A stretch of 64,000 bases of DNA, taken from Icerya purchasi. Its lineage: Eukaryota; Arthropoda; Insecta; Hemiptera; Monophlebidae. Under the pieces are notes generated by a model. The model did no database searches and was not told the DNA's origin. It saw only the letters and a list, made by a program, of their open reading frames with translations. Every line of letters starts with the position of its first letter. The stretch's first letter is position 1. Shown in pieces: positions 44,801 to 57,640 of the stretch. The stretch spans positions 19,093,443 to 19,157,442 of the forward strand of contig CM077116.1 in assembly GCA_039619475.1 (NCBI GenBank), read 5' to 3'. The translations under genes were made by a program, and so were the position numbers.

Positions 44801-45208
44801 GAGCGTGCCTTTGGGAATCAAGCATGCATGAATGACGGTTTACTGATTACACGTCAAAACCCAGATGTTTATAGAAATTTTAATCAACCGTAAAAATTCG
44901 TCCGATAAAGAGATTTTGATTGAAGACACACAACGCGCCGCCGGACGTACATATCTAGTTTTGATGTTAAACGGAAAATCAATATTGTTGATATTTAGCG
45001 AGCGTATCAAATTTGCAAATGTGCTTCGGTTTCCAACTAAACTAATCGATATTGATGTGACACTGGGAATAGTGATAATTGTAATGGCGGATTTCACTAT
45101 TGACGTTAAAAGTAGCCAGATAATACAAAGTTGTTAAGCAACACGTTACTAACGATCACTTTAAATCTAATAACAAACTGTACCATTAATATATTCTACA
45201 AAAAAAAA
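41815..45208. other. AT-rich unique DNA, no gene recognised
   Basis: 3.4 kb with no supported feature. Overlapping open frames of 85-90 codons on both strands at 44840-45137 have no motif. A-runs occur at 42229, 43390 and 44513. 42870-43030 is less AT-rich but has no frame. Confidence 0.45.
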
Positions 45209-45395
45209 TTTTTTTTTTTTCTTTTTTTTGGGGGGGATTCGTCTACAAGGACATTGCCCCAAGAACAAAGGAAAAAAGACGCAAGAAACTCAGACCTTTA
45301 CATGATCATAGATAGCCGACAAAAAGGAATCAAGAGCCTGAACAACAGAAGAAGAAGGAAGAGAGAGCTTGCGGCTGTGTATAAAAGACACGTTG
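45209..45395 (-). mobile_element. LINE 3' end fragment, minus strand
   Basis: A T-run is followed by GGGGATTCGTCTACAAGGAC and sequence matching 31170-31330 and 61930-62060 (CATTGCCCCAAGAACAAAGG, then GATAGCCGACAAAAAGGAAT). Only the untranslated end and a few codons remain. Confidence 0.65.
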
Positions 45396-46483
45396 TTTCT
45401 ATCCGGTTTTTTTTTCTTTTCTTTTTTTCTACAAAACAGAAAAATATTGTCCTTTCTTTATCATTATTCATCCTTCGTTTTGTTCGGGAAAATGCTAAAC
45501 CGTACTTAAATATTTTCATTGGCGATTTTTAACGGGAACGAAATAACATTTTTCCCCTACGGAGAAAAAAAAACACCGCTTCGTTCCTTCATAACGGTTT
45601 TTGCGTATTCCCAGAATTTCTTCAACCGAATAATTTACTAATTATTTCAGTTCGCAAATATCTCGATAGCTTTACTTTTTTCGGTTGTGTTTTAAGATTT
45701 TTCAAATTTCGAAGATGCCAGCTTTCCGCTCAGCGTTAAATTCTTGAAGTATCAAAAAACGTTTAAGTGTTCGATTTATTTACCGTCCGGGGGGAAGTCA
45801 GTGCTCGTGGAATTTACTCGATTTTATTTACTTCATAATTGTTATTATCTTGAAAACGGGAAAATTGAATTGCTTTTTTAGCATTCAATCTGTGCAAATA
45901 TTTCTATGTACCGCTAAAAAACGACATTTACAACGGTAAAATCAAACGAACTACATAAGTACGTTAGAATGATACGTATATATTTCTAAATGGCCAAGCT
46001 GCTCCGAGGTGGTCCGCACAGTTGAATGATGAATTCGTTGATAGTCTAAACTCGGAACTTCGGATAGCGGAAAAGGTGAAATTCGAAAATTAATAAATTA
46101 AGAAAATGCGACAATTCTTTAAAACGAATTCCTGATCATTCCAGACATTCGATATATCTGTTCGTTGAGCGAAGAACTCAAATCTGAAAAGCAACTATCG
46201 AACTTTTTCGTACTCATCACCTAATCGGCTATGCCATTTTTCATCCGTATATCCACCGCCATCGAAATTGACCAATCTACAGCCCTAATCTGCCGTTGCG
46301 CCCCATTCAGTTTCAACATAAATAAAACGATGAAAAGCTAGTTTTCATGTACCATTCCTTCACCGCGCTCTAATTTCATTTAATATCTTTATTTTTTACT
46401 TTCTTGCACGTAGTAAAGGAAGTATTGTAATCATGAAAAATGTTTAATGCCATATTTCGACCATCCCTGATTACTTCCCCTCG
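45396..46483. other. unique DNA, no gene seen
   Basis: Frames are short; no repeat recognised. Confidence 0.45.
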
Positions 46484-46525
46484 CCCTGTCAAAGATATGG
46501 GACTTACTTCACTTTCATTATCTCA
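46484..46525 (+). mobile_element. degenerate SINE 3' end fragment
   Basis: CGCCCTGTCAAAGATATGGG followed by ACTTACTTCACTTTC matches, with several changes, the reverse complement of 37040-37083, the 3' end of the SINE in the Jockey-like LINE. No A or B box is preserved. Confidence 0.5.
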
Positions 46526-46939
46526 CAATTTTCGTTAATACCAAGCTCTTCTTGTTAAATTTTAATATGCTTTCTAATTTCAAAATGCATTCCGAGGTGT
46601 TTGGTTTGATCAATATTCGAAATAGGCTTTCCATTTATAGCTGACGGAATCTAACCGATAGAGCGTAAGGAAAAATGACTTTTTATAAATTTACAAAATT
46701 TCCATTGTGACTACCTCCGGATCCATTTTTAAGTCGTTTCTCGTAACATACATTGGGGGTATGCATGTATGTATCACGCACTACTCAAAAAAGTCTAGTC
46801 GCAGACAATTTAAATTTTAAATTTAGTTCTCTTTTAACATTTAGTCGTGCACTTCCGATTTTGATTACAATCTGTTGAGCCGAAGGCGCACTTCTTTCGG
46901 AGGGTTTCGTAAAAGTTTTCTCATAATTCAAAAACGGGT

Positions 46940-47470
46940 AGTCGTAGAAAGAAAGTAATAAACCTTTATTGATTAAATTCTTAAACTATATAACAAACAT
47001 GAATGAAAAACTAAATATTAAATTTCCTCGGCCCATGACCAGCAAACGTTTCCTGTAATCTCTCCCATTCAATCCTACCTATGGCTACTTTTTTTGAAAA
47101 TTTTTGTTCAATAAAAAATTACTAAAATCATCCCTTCACCTATGCCCCCTTCTTCTTTTATAATGTGCAAGAAACCAGAAAGTATATGTCCATCTGTCAT
47201 CCTTCATTCTCGCTACATGACCAGCCCAAGCCTATTTTTGTCTTTTAGTATATCCGACTGCATCTGTATTATTTTTTAATTTTTGTTCTATCAGTTTGAG
47301 TGGTACTTTATCTTTTTTCTTAATATTTAAAATGGACCGTTTGATGGTATTTTGTGTCACCTTTATTTTATTAATCATTTTTGAAGTCAGACACTAGGTT
47401 TGACTGCCGTATGTTAAACTGGGTATAATAGTCGCGTTGAAAGTTAGACTCTTGTGGTAATTGTTAAAAG
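46940..47470 (-). mobile_element. LINE reverse transcriptase C-terminal remnant
   Basis: Minus-strand translation across frames gives FNATIIPSLTYGSQT (near 47430), KVTQNTIKRSILNIKKKDK (near 47330), GLGWSC (near 47230) and WERLQETFAGHGP (near 47050). These are the thumb and C-terminal pattern of RTE/CR1-type LINE polymerases (LTYG...W, RS.L.I...DK, the W-rich tail). Stops are frequent. An AATAAA is present near the 3' end (about 46960). Clade assignment is tentative. Confidence 0.55.
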
Positions 47471-48160
47471 GGCCTTAACATTTATTTATTACTCACTCGT
47501 TTTAATGTTTAATAGTTTTACAAGGGTGTTGCCCACATCAGATTTTTTTTATTTATTTACCTATTTACTTTTTATTTCTACCTCGGTTATACCTGTATAC
47601 ATAACAATGTAATATGTACACATTGCATCGTGTACTGCTCAATTAAACGGGACTTTTGCAAAGTACGTAATATAACGGCATTTTCGTATTTTTTTGTTAA
47701 AAGTGAGCTCAATGAGAGATTATCCAATTTCAATGTTTAACTTTGTTCTTTTCCAGTCTATCTTTTTTTCGAGTATGTAATCCCCCCCTCCCCAAAAAAA
47801 AAAATAAATATAAGATAATAATAACATAAATACTTTTATTACGATAAAAACATATCTCGTATTATTTTTTAAATTTACATATATATCGCGAATAATGAGG
47901 AATAAATTGAATAAATCAATTTCTGGAAACGGTTAAAGGATAAAATAGATCCACGCTTTCAGACGTGTATTTTTTTTTTCATTATTTAATTCCGGTTTTA
48001 AGTAGAGCTTCACACGATTACTATTTATGGAAAATATGAAATTAATTTTAGCCAACAATTCGCGATGTTTTATATTAGATTATTGAACCAGAAAGAGGTG
48101 ACAATTTGCCTATTTTCCCGGTTATTTTTGCTGGTGTCGAAATATTAAATCTTGTCAATA
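47471..48160. other. AT-rich DNA, no gene seen
   Basis: Nothing supported. Confidence 0.5.
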
Positions 48161-48176
48161 AATTCTGGTCATGTTG

Positions 48177-48222
48177 GGATAAACACTGATAATTCTACAA
48201 AACATGTATTTAAAAATTCTGG
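48177..48222. repeat. 46-bp direct repeat, left of the RTE-like LINE
   Basis: A 46-bp block starting GGATAAACACTGATAATTC is identical to 48795-48840. On this side it also overlaps a 55-bp local duplication: AATTCTGGTCATGTTGGGAT occurs at 48161 and again at 48216. Confidence 0.8.
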
Positions 48223-48794
48223 TCATGTTGGGATCATCATCATCATAGTTGCTTCTCCTGAGTCAGGAGATTACATACATTCATATTATTCGTTCCCGGG
48301 AAAGAGTTATTATTTTCTGTAAGTTTTTGCATGGCGGATTTATTGGTAGGTTCGCTGTTGTTAATTCTAACCGTCTCCTTCCTCTTATTGATTTTCCAGG
48401 AATTTTCCCCTGCACCGCCATCATGAAAATTCCATTTTCTCGGATCTTATGAGCAAGGTATTTCAGTTTTCTATCTTTGATATCATCCAGCAGTGTTCTC
48501 TTTTCTTCTCCTACTTTTGTCAATACAGCGTTATTTGTTGTGTGTGTGGTCCACGATATCTTCATCAGCCGTCTGTAACACCACATTTCCAATTCGGCTA
48601 TCTTCCTTTCGCAATCTGCTCCCATTGTCCATGTTTCGCAGGCGTATTTTAATACGCTCCAGACATAACATTTCATTATTCTTTTCCGTAAACTTAGACT
48701 CATGCTTTGATTTCCGAGCACCAAATTATTAAATGCCGTTTTCGCCATACCAATCCGCGTTCGTATTTCTTTACGATCTCTTCCGTCTGTATTT
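48223..48794 (-). mobile_element. RTE-like LINE 3' end, 5'-truncated
   Basis: The open frame 48823-48281 contains KYACETWTMGADCERKIAEL, EMWCYRRLMKISWTTHTTN and IRGRRRLE, the C-terminal pattern of RTE-group LINE polymerases (CETWT, W.RR.M.I.WT, G.R.RGR). The frame is read from within the flanking repeat, so the N-terminal dozen codons are not LINE. The stop is followed by a 7-bp-stem palindrome (48255-48269) and a short ATGATG tail (48232-48246), as usual for this group, which ends in microsatellites rather than poly-A. It is flanked by 46-bp direct repeats. Confidence 0.75.
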
Positions 48795-48840
48795 GGATAA
48801 ACACTGATAATTCTACAAAACATGTATTTAAAAATTCTGG
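48795..48840. repeat. 46-bp direct repeat, right of the RTE-like LINE
   Basis: Identical to 48177-48222; it marks the truncated 5' side of the insertion. Confidence 0.8.
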
Positions 48841-48867
48841 CAATTTTCCGTTATTTTTTCTTTCTTT

Positions 48868-48911
<44 letters not shown>
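48841..48911. repeat. TTTC/TA microsatellite
   Basis: (TTTC)n followed by (TA)n of about 48 bp at 48864-48911. Confidence 0.9.
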
Positions 48912-50799
48912 GAGTGTGTATATTCGTATACGTACATATAGCAGACTATCCAAAACGCGCTGCTTTTACCATCAAAGTGCTCATATATGTTATATATATA
49001 TGGTTAATTTAGTAGCTTTAAAGAAGGACAAATTCAGTTGTTGTCGAAGAATACTTGTGAAAGTACCACTGCTATTCCAAGGTGCTCAGAAGGCGAAAAA
49101 TAGCGGACATGGAATGAAGGAGCGATATTTTGGAGACAGAATGAGCAACTTGTATGGAGTGGAGCTTCTCAGAATATAAAAGCACGGGACAAGGCTATCG
49201 ATCGCTGTTGACTAAGAGGGCAAAACTCTCCACGGAAAATGTTTTTCTGTAGCCACCTGAAATTAATTAGGTTTATTCTTTGGTCTGACATGAGATCTAT
49301 AATTTCCGGAAGTACTTTATTAGCGGAATTTCGAGCATCAAGTAGAAACAGATTATGAGTGAAATGTAGAAAGGTTCTTCGGTGCGTGTAACACTCTGCG
49401 AAATATTTTGACGGAGGAATTTGAAGTAACGCAGGTGCTTTATAAAAATTATGAACGTGGTCGCCGGTAGCAGGATTTTTCCTCGCAGAGAGCATGGGAA
49501 AATAGTTTTTTTAATCAATTTGTTATTGACTTTTAAAAATTTTTCAGCGTAAAATTGTTTTAATAAAAATATTAAACAGCGCGTTTTTAATTCGTGCGAA
49601 TTTTTTATTCCCACTAAAAATCGACCTTAGCGGCTTTTTTTCATTAAATTATAAAAAAGAAAGCGAATTTTTTTCAAATTTATCGCTAAAGGAACCAATA
49701 CTGAGAAGGAAATAATTAAATAAATTCAAGCAACCGAACATGCATGCCAGGAAATTTTTTATTTTAGCCAGCCGAAATAATTTCGGAATGAAAAATCTCG
49801 TCACTTTTCTCGTTCATCGCGGTAAAACAACCGGCGATTATCAATAGCGATGACGAGAACATAAAGGAGCAAAATATTGACGGGAAATAATCTATTCGTT
49901 AAAACGTACAGATTTATAAATAGGAGAAAAGTTATTACAACATATTCCATGCATCGATACAAAAATACAGCGTCTCTCGTGTGGAATGTATTCAGTAATC
50001 GATTAAACCGACTTGGAATAGCAAAAAACAATGATCAATTGATATTTTGTTTTGCACAATTTCACGATCATTTTGTCGCAAGGGAGGGAGAGAAATTACG
50101 GCTTCGCGTATATATAAAGAAAACTGAGGCTGGATGAAAATATTGCGATATCATTGTAAACAGTTGCCGATAACGATTTTTGTCTGTGGCGCAATTATAA
50201 ACAAAGAGGGCACTGCGCTGCTAGAACATTTCAAAGTTTTGACGGGCGCGACAAAAAATGCTGAGACGCGGGCTTTTTTTAGGACATCATTAAAGTCGGA
50301 TATGTTACCATTTCGAAATTGGGCTTTTGTCAGCCTCGCGAGTCCCCTGCGTCTTATCTGGTGTCGCTCGTATCTTCCATTCTTATATAAATAAGGTGAC
50401 GACATTATTCCGATGGACAAATACGTTTTTCGTATACAGTCTTCTAAAAGTGAAATGTAATGATGACGAAAAAATAATACATCGGGGGCTCTGGAAATAT
50501 TTCACTCGGTTCCAACGCTACTTAAAATTCTAAAAACTCGCTGAAAAAAAATATTTCCACCGTGTAATATTGTTTTCACACTTTGCTCAGAAAACCGAAA
50601 TTAGAAGTGATATTTTCTTTTTTTTCTGTTTGTATTACGAAGCGTTTTTAATTAGTGTGGTCGTTGGGAAGAACTTTTAGTTTTATCTAGTAAGGACATT
50701 TTATTTTCTTTCATAACTTTCAGTGACGCGGCGGATACGGCTAATAAAGTGGCACGTTGTAAATACAGAAAGACAAATTTTTTAACAAATAGTTAATAT
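48912..50799. other. unique DNA with unassigned open frames
   Basis: Several frames of 70-108 codons lie on both strands (49169-49614 minus, 49877-50137 plus, 50134-50394 plus, 50151-50420 minus). They overlap on opposite strands, lack motifs, and several lack an ATG. The block 49900-50500 is less AT-rich. I cannot support a gene. Confidence 0.4.
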
Positions 50800-51765
50800 T
50801 TTTTTGAGGGGGGGGGGGGTTGTCGGTCAGAGATCTTTACCCAGAAACTATTAGAAAGGAAAATGAATTAGTTATATTTTGATGCGGTCAGATATTATTA
50901 GTAGGAAGAAACAAACAATGTGAACGATATGTGGAGGAGGAAAAGACAGGATATAAGAGGCACAATACGGAGTAGGCAATTCGTAGCAAATTGGAATAGA
51001 AAACAGAACGCTCGATTGAAAGCGGTGAACACTTAATAAACACATGATCAGCATCGCAAACATGCTCTTCGTTGAAAGGGGACAATACAGAGAGGAAACC
51101 GATGAAACACGAAAACGGAAGGAAGATAACAGAGTATTGCTTAAGAACGTAGACGAATAATGGGAACAACAACAGAACGACGAAGTGAAGAAAACAAAGA
51201 GAACCGCAGATTGACAGGAAGACTAGGTTCAAAGATAAAAAGAACAATTGTTAGAAAAAGAGAAAACGTATATATCTGATACCGTAATTTAAGATGAAAA
51301 CTTTTACACGGCGGAAGGAGATTAAAAGATGGCATTTTTCTTAAGAAAATAAGCCAGAAAAAGTAACAGCCTGAGTACGAAAGAATCCATCGCTCTATTA
51401 CTGAAAATGCCCGAATGGTTAGGAATCCGTAGTAAATATCAATATAAATGGAATGGAGAGACGAAAGAGCGTGGAGAATAATAACAATACAGGAATGATC
51501 AGGTGAAAGAGAATAGATTGAAGGGCGGACATGGAATCTGATACAATCAAGAATTTTTAGAGGATAGGTGATTGGAGGAAATAAAAATAACCGAACGTAG
51601 GATAGCCATTAGTTCGTTTATGAATGTGAAACAGAAAAGAGGTAAACGAAAAGATTCTGAAAAATCAGAATCTGGGAGGATAAAAGAGGCACCGATACCA
51701 GCCGACCTCTCCGAACCATCTTTAAATACGGTTACATGAAATGGAAATTGACAATTGATAGCACT
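50800..51765 (-). mobile_element. I-like LINE 3' fragment, broken
   Basis: A T-run plus G-run at 50800-50820 marks the tail. Minus-strand segments are VCDADHVFIKCSPLS near 51040 (the C-terminal Cys/His block, equivalent to VCDPDHIMFECSSLS of the right-edge copy) and, at 51550-51750, VFKDGSERSAGIGASFILP, the RNase H start with its first Asp, followed by INELMAILRSV with the Glu. Frames shift several times. 5'-truncated near 51765; upstream codons of the open frame to 51975 are not LINE. Confidence 0.75.
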
Positions 51766-52589
51766 CTGTGGAATTCTGTTCGTTCGAAATTTTAATTTAG
51801 CCGTAATTGCAAGTAATTTTGAAGAATATAAACTAATTTTAAATTGTTTTGCACAAACTTTCTGAATCACAATTACTGATAGTACACGTATTATTTCAGA
51901 AGTAATAATAGTGCCTTTCCGCGTTATAACTGGCTGTCTTCGATTAGCACGGAACGCGTAATTACAGTTTTGCAAAATACATAACAGCGCAGAGCGAAAA
52001 AAAGTGTTCGGAAAATAATTTTAATAAACCTGCAATAATCATCAATGTAAGAGCCCAAACACTAAAATAACGCTGATCGTTGTAAAATACGTGAATTGTA
52101 GCTTAACCGTAATTGTCGATAACGAGCGGTTATTGCCTGTTACGCTCATTATAAAAATTGAAAATTAAAAAGGTATGTTTACCTATCCAGCACTTACTGG
52201 CATATGGTAGATTATATTTATTTACTTGAAAAATGTATGTCATTTTGAAGCAATAGTATTTTCAAGAAGTCTGCATCTTTCAAATAAAACTAAAGAAAGA
52301 TCTGAAAATGAGGTTGGATAGGTGGATGTAAATATGCGTAACCGATGGGAAGGAGAAAATGATTTTTTCAAACTGATAGTAATTAAAATATTTCTTACAA
52401 AGTAGACAGAAATGGAATATATCTGTACCGTAAAGGAACTTATAAAAGAGCTATTTCAATTTTAAAAAGTTTCAAAACTCTTCCTAATATCTCTCTTCAA
52501 AGTATGCTCGGTCGCGATTTGAAATCCACCTTTAAATTCAAAAAGATTGACAGCAATGCCTTTAATACTTACTGACTAAGCGTCTTTCG
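51766..52589. other. unique DNA, no gene seen
   Basis: Nothing supported. Confidence 0.5.
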
Positions 52590-52916
52590 TCCATCCTTTT
52601 TTCCTTTTTGAATTCAAAAAAGAAAAATACTATTCTCTTCCATGTCCTAGGAAATTCTACGCCCATCGAAATTCCTACCTTGTTTCAGGACTGATCCACT
52701 CGCACCCCTTCATTGATCAACTGTCAACATTCTGGTGTAGATCTCCTAGTATTTATCCCATTTCGGCTCCATCTCTCATCATCCCCTTATCATCAATCTT
52801 GTCCGGCTCTTCTTTCATCACCTTTTTCTCCTCGAGAGAATATCTCCATACTAAACTATTCTTTTCCATTCAAATTACGGAAGCATGTAAAGTTGAAACG
52901 TCTGTTAAGAGATTTC
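52590..52916 (+). other. C/T-rich stretch, possible retroposed fragment
   Basis: Composition differs from its neighbours (C-rich, Ser/Pro/Phe-rich in translation, like the LINE coding strands), and it ends directly in an A-rich tail. I find no recognisable domain. A 5'-truncated LINE or processed sequence is possible but unproven. Confidence 0.3.
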
Positions 52917-53036
52917 AAAAAAAAAAAAACAAAAAAAAAACAAAAAAAAAAACAAAAACAAAAAAAAACAAAAAAAAACAAAAAAAAACAAAAAAAAAAC
53001 AAAAACAAAAAAACAAAAACAAAACAAACAAAAATA
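52917..53036. repeat. (A4-9 C)n microsatellite
   Basis: About 120 bp of A-runs separated by single C residues. It yields Lys/Thr/Gln-rich frames that are not proteins. Confidence 0.9.
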
Positions 53037-54689
53037 CATGACTTTTAAAAACTTTTCCTTTAGGAAGTTTTGGGTAAAAATCATCAGATGTATTTTTACT
53101 TTTTTCTTCTATTTAATTAATCTTTTATTCTATGACTGTACTTCGTTATTTGGAGGATTGACCAGCAACAGCGTATACTACACATTTACAGAAATAACAT
53201 GAAAAGAAACATTTTCGAATTTAATAATTGCCATCGTTTAGGTGACTAGATTAACGGGGAAAAAAAAACAGGAAATTCAAAAGGCGACACTCGAAATGCG
53301 TAAAGGGAACTTTGCCGGTATGAAATATAAAAAAACGAACGAAAATGGCACCGGGACCATGATTATTTGTTGGACTCAGTGGTTCCAAAACTGATGGCCG
53401 CTTGAATGTTCAATGGCTTTCAACATTTTTACGCATTATCGTATACTTAAAAATAGCCTATTTTTCGTAAACCTTTAAAGGAGGTTTTTTCTAAGCAACC
53501 GAAATGTTATTATTCCAAATAGCAAACGTTCCCCCGCATCGAGAAATGATAAGACATTTTGCAAGTGACCGAAAGAATGACACTTTTACTGATTTTATTC
53601 CTTGGTCGATTTTATAAAATCCGGAGTTTTTTTGTTTTTTAAAGCGGTGCGCAATTCGAGTTCTCAGCAGACGGGCTATAGTCACTGTGTAGTGTTGCTG
53701 CGCAATTCGGGTGTCCCCATTGAAAAGGTACTATTTATCAGAAATCTGTATAAGTCTGATGGTATATATTATTGTGTTTGCGTATTATCTATGTAAATTG
53801 GCCAAAAATATTGGTTGTCGAAGAACGAAGTAGCATCTGTTCTAATAATATTAATTCAACGCGAATATCCGCGAGTTTACGCATTAACAGAATCTGGCTA
53901 ATAATAGTTTGCATGCTATGCTTCCTTGAAATAATGTTTAACAACATACTCGTATGTAGCAAATGCATTATATCGCATTGCGAAGTATACATAGATGAGC
54001 GAAAAAATTTGTCTGCTAAACAACAAATGAATAATTCCCACGCACTCATTAACGGCGTGGCTACATATTCAGGTAATTACCTCCTCGGTTGCGTAGCAGA
54101 TACCTATATTTATTTATATATTTTTCTCCCTGCTGACGTAACTTGGTGCCTCTGTTACTAATTTTGTTGTGTAAATCTAATAATTTCCTACACATTAGAC
54201 ACGTTCAATGGTACAAATTTTGGCATGTATCTATTTTTCCCTTAAAAAACCGGTTCACTTCAATGTGGCGCGTTGTCTCCGTTTTAAGATGATTTCGAAC
54301 TATTAATATACATGTGTGCACCACTGTGCATGATTTTTATACGGTCCAAAAATTTGCATATTGCGTGCTCGTAACGAAACGGTGAATTTCACGCAGAACT
54401 GAAAGACTGAACGGAAATAACTTTGCGCCTGGGAATTTGCAAATTGTTTATTATTTAAATGAGACTGACGTCTTTGTCATTGCTGTAGACACTCTTTATA
54501 GAAACTGGAACTTTAATAAATATAAAAATCGATTAACCGCATCTTTCGTTTGTTATCACTCCGTTATATGTGCAGGCTCTTTTTCTTCTTTTCGATTATA
54601 TTGAAGTAATTAAAATGCAGTCTCCTATATTCTGGGCGCGCGAACGAATCTCTTAATCTCATTACTGACCAGCTGATGCGGCGGCGGTA
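53037..54689. other. unique DNA, unassigned open frames only
   Basis: The longest frame, 53772-54161 plus (129 codons), overlaps an 86-codon minus-strand frame and has no recognisable domain. No gene is supported. Confidence 0.4.
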
Positions 54690-54905
54690 TTTTTACCAAC
54701 GTGCAATTCGCCAACATCTAGCTTTACTAATATATAAAAAATTTATAAAGCATCGCAAAATAGAAATATAGACATTAAAAGTAAGAGGATTCCTATAAAA
54801 TAATAGCCTGTAATGGGTTAAGGGAAAAGAACAAACTAGCCAAATGGCGAAGAAGCCAAAAAAAAAAATAAATAAATAAAAGTAAATAAAAATAATAAAA
54901 AGTAA
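54690..54905 (+). mobile_element. possible retroposed 3' end with A-rich tail
   Basis: AATAGCCTGTAATGGG and CAAATGGCGAAGAAGCC run into A11 then (AAAT)n at 54860-54905. The form is that of a LINE 3' untranslated end on the plus strand. No coding part is recognisable, so the family is unknown. Confidence 0.3.
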
Positions 54906-55339
54906 AAAAGAAATACTCATTTTTAATAACGATGTAAAGTTTTTGTGAAAAAACTGATATATTATCAATCGTTAATACTTTAGTATCATATTGGAAAGTT
55001 GTAGCTAAACATTTTTTTAAAAAATATACCCCGGTCTAAGTGTTCGAAGAAAGCACAGTCCATTGCATAGACTGTAATATATAAATAAATCGTCGAAAAA
55101 TACAGGAATGTGTGTAAATTCGCGAAATAAAAAAATTAACCCTACTGCATTTTTGTCGCATACTCTACTCCATAACGGTACATGTGTCTCTGACTATAAA
55201 GGACGGTTTGAAACAATTCTGTTCAGTCCAAAGAGTAGAAAAAGAAGAAGAAAAAAAAAAAAAAGCTTCGGAACAGGTACAAAAATGAAAATTAACGTTA
55301 AACTCACCGCCGTCACACTGTTTATTTAAAAGATAGTGG
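54906..55339. other. AT-rich spacer
   Basis: Nothing supported. Confidence 0.5.
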
Positions 55340-55836
55340 CATTATTGTGCAGCTTAAATGGACACCGGGACATGGCGGGTTTGTAGGAAATAGCATTTCA
55401 GTGAACTTACCAGAAGGGTTTCAACCTGGCGGTGACTGGCGATTAACCGTCGGTGTTAGGTATCCTTGGACGGAATTTAGGACTATCGTACGAATTAATG
55501 CTCAAATACAACGGGGTAATAAGTTTAAAGAAAGTAGTAATAGCGGCGGTAAATATTATCATCAGATTCAGAATAATGTTGTCAGGAATAGTTGAATTAC
55601 ACGTGACAAGAGACTATATTCGCGCTCTGGTTACGTTAAGAACGGGACACTGCTGGACACCAGAAATGTTGGTAAGATTTAATATGATGGAATCAGATTT
55701 ACGTACTTGTGGAAAGCGAGGCTCTGTTGTACACATGATTCGGAGTTGCAGATTATACAGTAATAATAGGAGTGTATTACACAAGGACCTGCGTCGAATA
55801 TACACTATACATTACCCGTTAGCGTTCCACAGATAA
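55340..55836 (+). mobile_element. LINE RNase H end and C-terminal region, broken
   Basis: LKWTPGHGGFVGN near 55350 is the final RNase H motif (usually W-I-P-S/G-H-x-G-I-x-G-N). Downstream, LVTLRTGHCWTPEML near 55630 and CGKRGSVVHMIRSCRLY near 55715 match the C-terminal zinc-binding tail of R1/I-type LINEs (L.TGH, C...G...H....C). The two parts lie in different frames. No A-tail is found. It differs from the LINE group at the right edge. Confidence 0.65.
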
Positions 55837-56569
55837 TGGCTGACCCAGCAAGCGAAGGAGCTGCTGCCATATATAAATATATAAAAATAAGCGGATTAAG
55901 GCTCTGAAGTGGTAAGTCTGGATTTCGATTGATTGCATATAGCCCCTTATGTATTAGAACAAAGATCAGTTAAGCGATAAAATATTTCAAGATAATTGAA
56001 GTAGACTGGCTAAATGGGGTTCAATCCGTGCCGAGAAAAAAAACAAAAAACTAATGAGTAATCGTACGTTGGCAGATAACCGTTGACGCCCTTTAAGTTC
56101 TTGTTTTACCTCCGAATATAGGAAAAAGATATTAATTAAACGAGATTATAAACAGACCCCCTTGTTCTTTACTGAAAGTTTTATCATTGCCACTTTTTCC
56201 TCTGAAAACTTTAGAAAATAAACGTGACCACCGTAATTGAGATTCTAAATAAACAAGACTTTTTCAATTTGCTTAATTTCATTGACTATGTAATGAATAA
56301 TAAAACAAAACACGCAATAATTAATAAATAACAGCAGTGAAAATTAGAAACTCTGGCTGAGAAACCGTGCGCAATTCCACAAAAAGAAAAAAAAAAAAAG
56401 AAAAAAAAAAAGAAAAAAAAAAGATTTTAAATGGGCTTTTCGTAAATTACGAGGAAAATCAAGACCGGTTCAGCTTTTCTTTCACCGAAATTAATTTAAG
56501 ATCTTGTTGTTATTTCTCGTGAAAAGCGAACGAAAAATTTTTTAAATATTAGCGAAAAAATAAATAAAT
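55837..56569. other. unique DNA with an A/G microsatellite
   Basis: (A8-12 G)n at about 56384-56424; otherwise nothing supported. Confidence 0.5.
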
Positions 56570-57640
56570 AAATGGTGAAAAAAGAAAATTCCAAGGAAGC
56601 GAAGGCATATCAGATTGAACCATATCGTAATATCTACCAGTATTCTGCCTATCTCTATAAGCTATCCGATAAAGCAGTGGCCTGACTACTGTGATGTAAG
56701 TCTGAGGAAGGAATGAACGGGAATATAATTCCATTCGAGGCAGCGCATTTAGCCGCGGCATCAACGTCATCATTTAGCTCAATTACGCGATGACTGGGAA
56801 TCCAACAAAAGTTTAAACAGCCATTGTTATTAATAATTTGAATGTATTTAGCGTTGATCTGGTAAATAAGCGGGTGGCATTTATACTTAAAAGAACTATG
56901 ATTTAATGTAATTAGGGCACCCAGGCTATCGGAGAAAATTGTAAATTTATTATCCGGGTTAAGAATATTCTATATGAAATCAAGAGCCTTATCGATAGCC
57001 AACAGTTCGGCGGTAAAAACAGACGCATCAGGAGGAAGCTTGAATTTTTGAATTGTAACGTTAGCTACAATGAAAGCGGAACCAGTGAGACTGTAAGGAC
57101 CTGTGCGCTTAGCACCATCTGTAAATATTTTGATACAATCCGGAAATTTATTATTAATAAAATGATTGAACCACAGTACGGATAACGATAGATTAGTATC
57201 TTTAATTTTCTGAACTAACGTGGTGTCAGTGTTTATATTTATCATATTAATAAAAAAACGTATAAGAGAAATAGTGAGATGGAACCTTAGGAATAAGAGC
57301 AAGGCAATATTTGCGATAGATCGGGATTCGTTTTGCTAATAATGGTAACTTGGAAGAAACAAATTTCCAGTGGGTGCTGATAACTTTGAGTTGATGCACT
57401 AGAGAGGGGAATCGGTAATTACAATATTTGAGCGCATGTCGATCAGTAAGAACATTCCTTCTTATAAATAAGGGAGGTGTTTTATTCTCGATCTGGAGAC
57501 AAGCAATCGAGGAGAAGATCTCAGATTGCCGATAATAATGCGCAGGCGAAGGTTTTGTATAATATTAAATTTAGACAGATTAGATCTGGAGGCCGAACTG
57601 TAGAACATAGAACCATAATCAAGAGACGAGAAATAATTAG
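56570..57640 (-). mobile_element. LINE with RNase H, broken 3' part
   Basis: Minus strand. The RT C-terminal connector is near 57600-57480 (YYGSMFYSSAS, IIQNLRLRIIIG). RNase H is at about 57145-56780: KIFTDGAKRTGPYSLTGSAF, FTAELLAIDKAL, then TIFSDSLGALITL and FCWIPSHRVIELNDDVDAAA. All four acidic/His positions of RNase H can be seen, although the last is in a damaged context. Frameshifts and stops occur in both domains. It is a different subfamily from the right-edge LINE. Confidence 0.75.

Noticed and set aside
44840..45137. Overlapping 85-90 codon frames on opposite strands
   Set aside because: No motif, no repeat support and no splice or start context; treated as chance openness in a less AT-rich patch.
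52713..53048. 111-codon frame ending in a long Lys-rich tail
   Set aside because: The tail is the (A4-9 C)n microsatellite and the first part has no domain.
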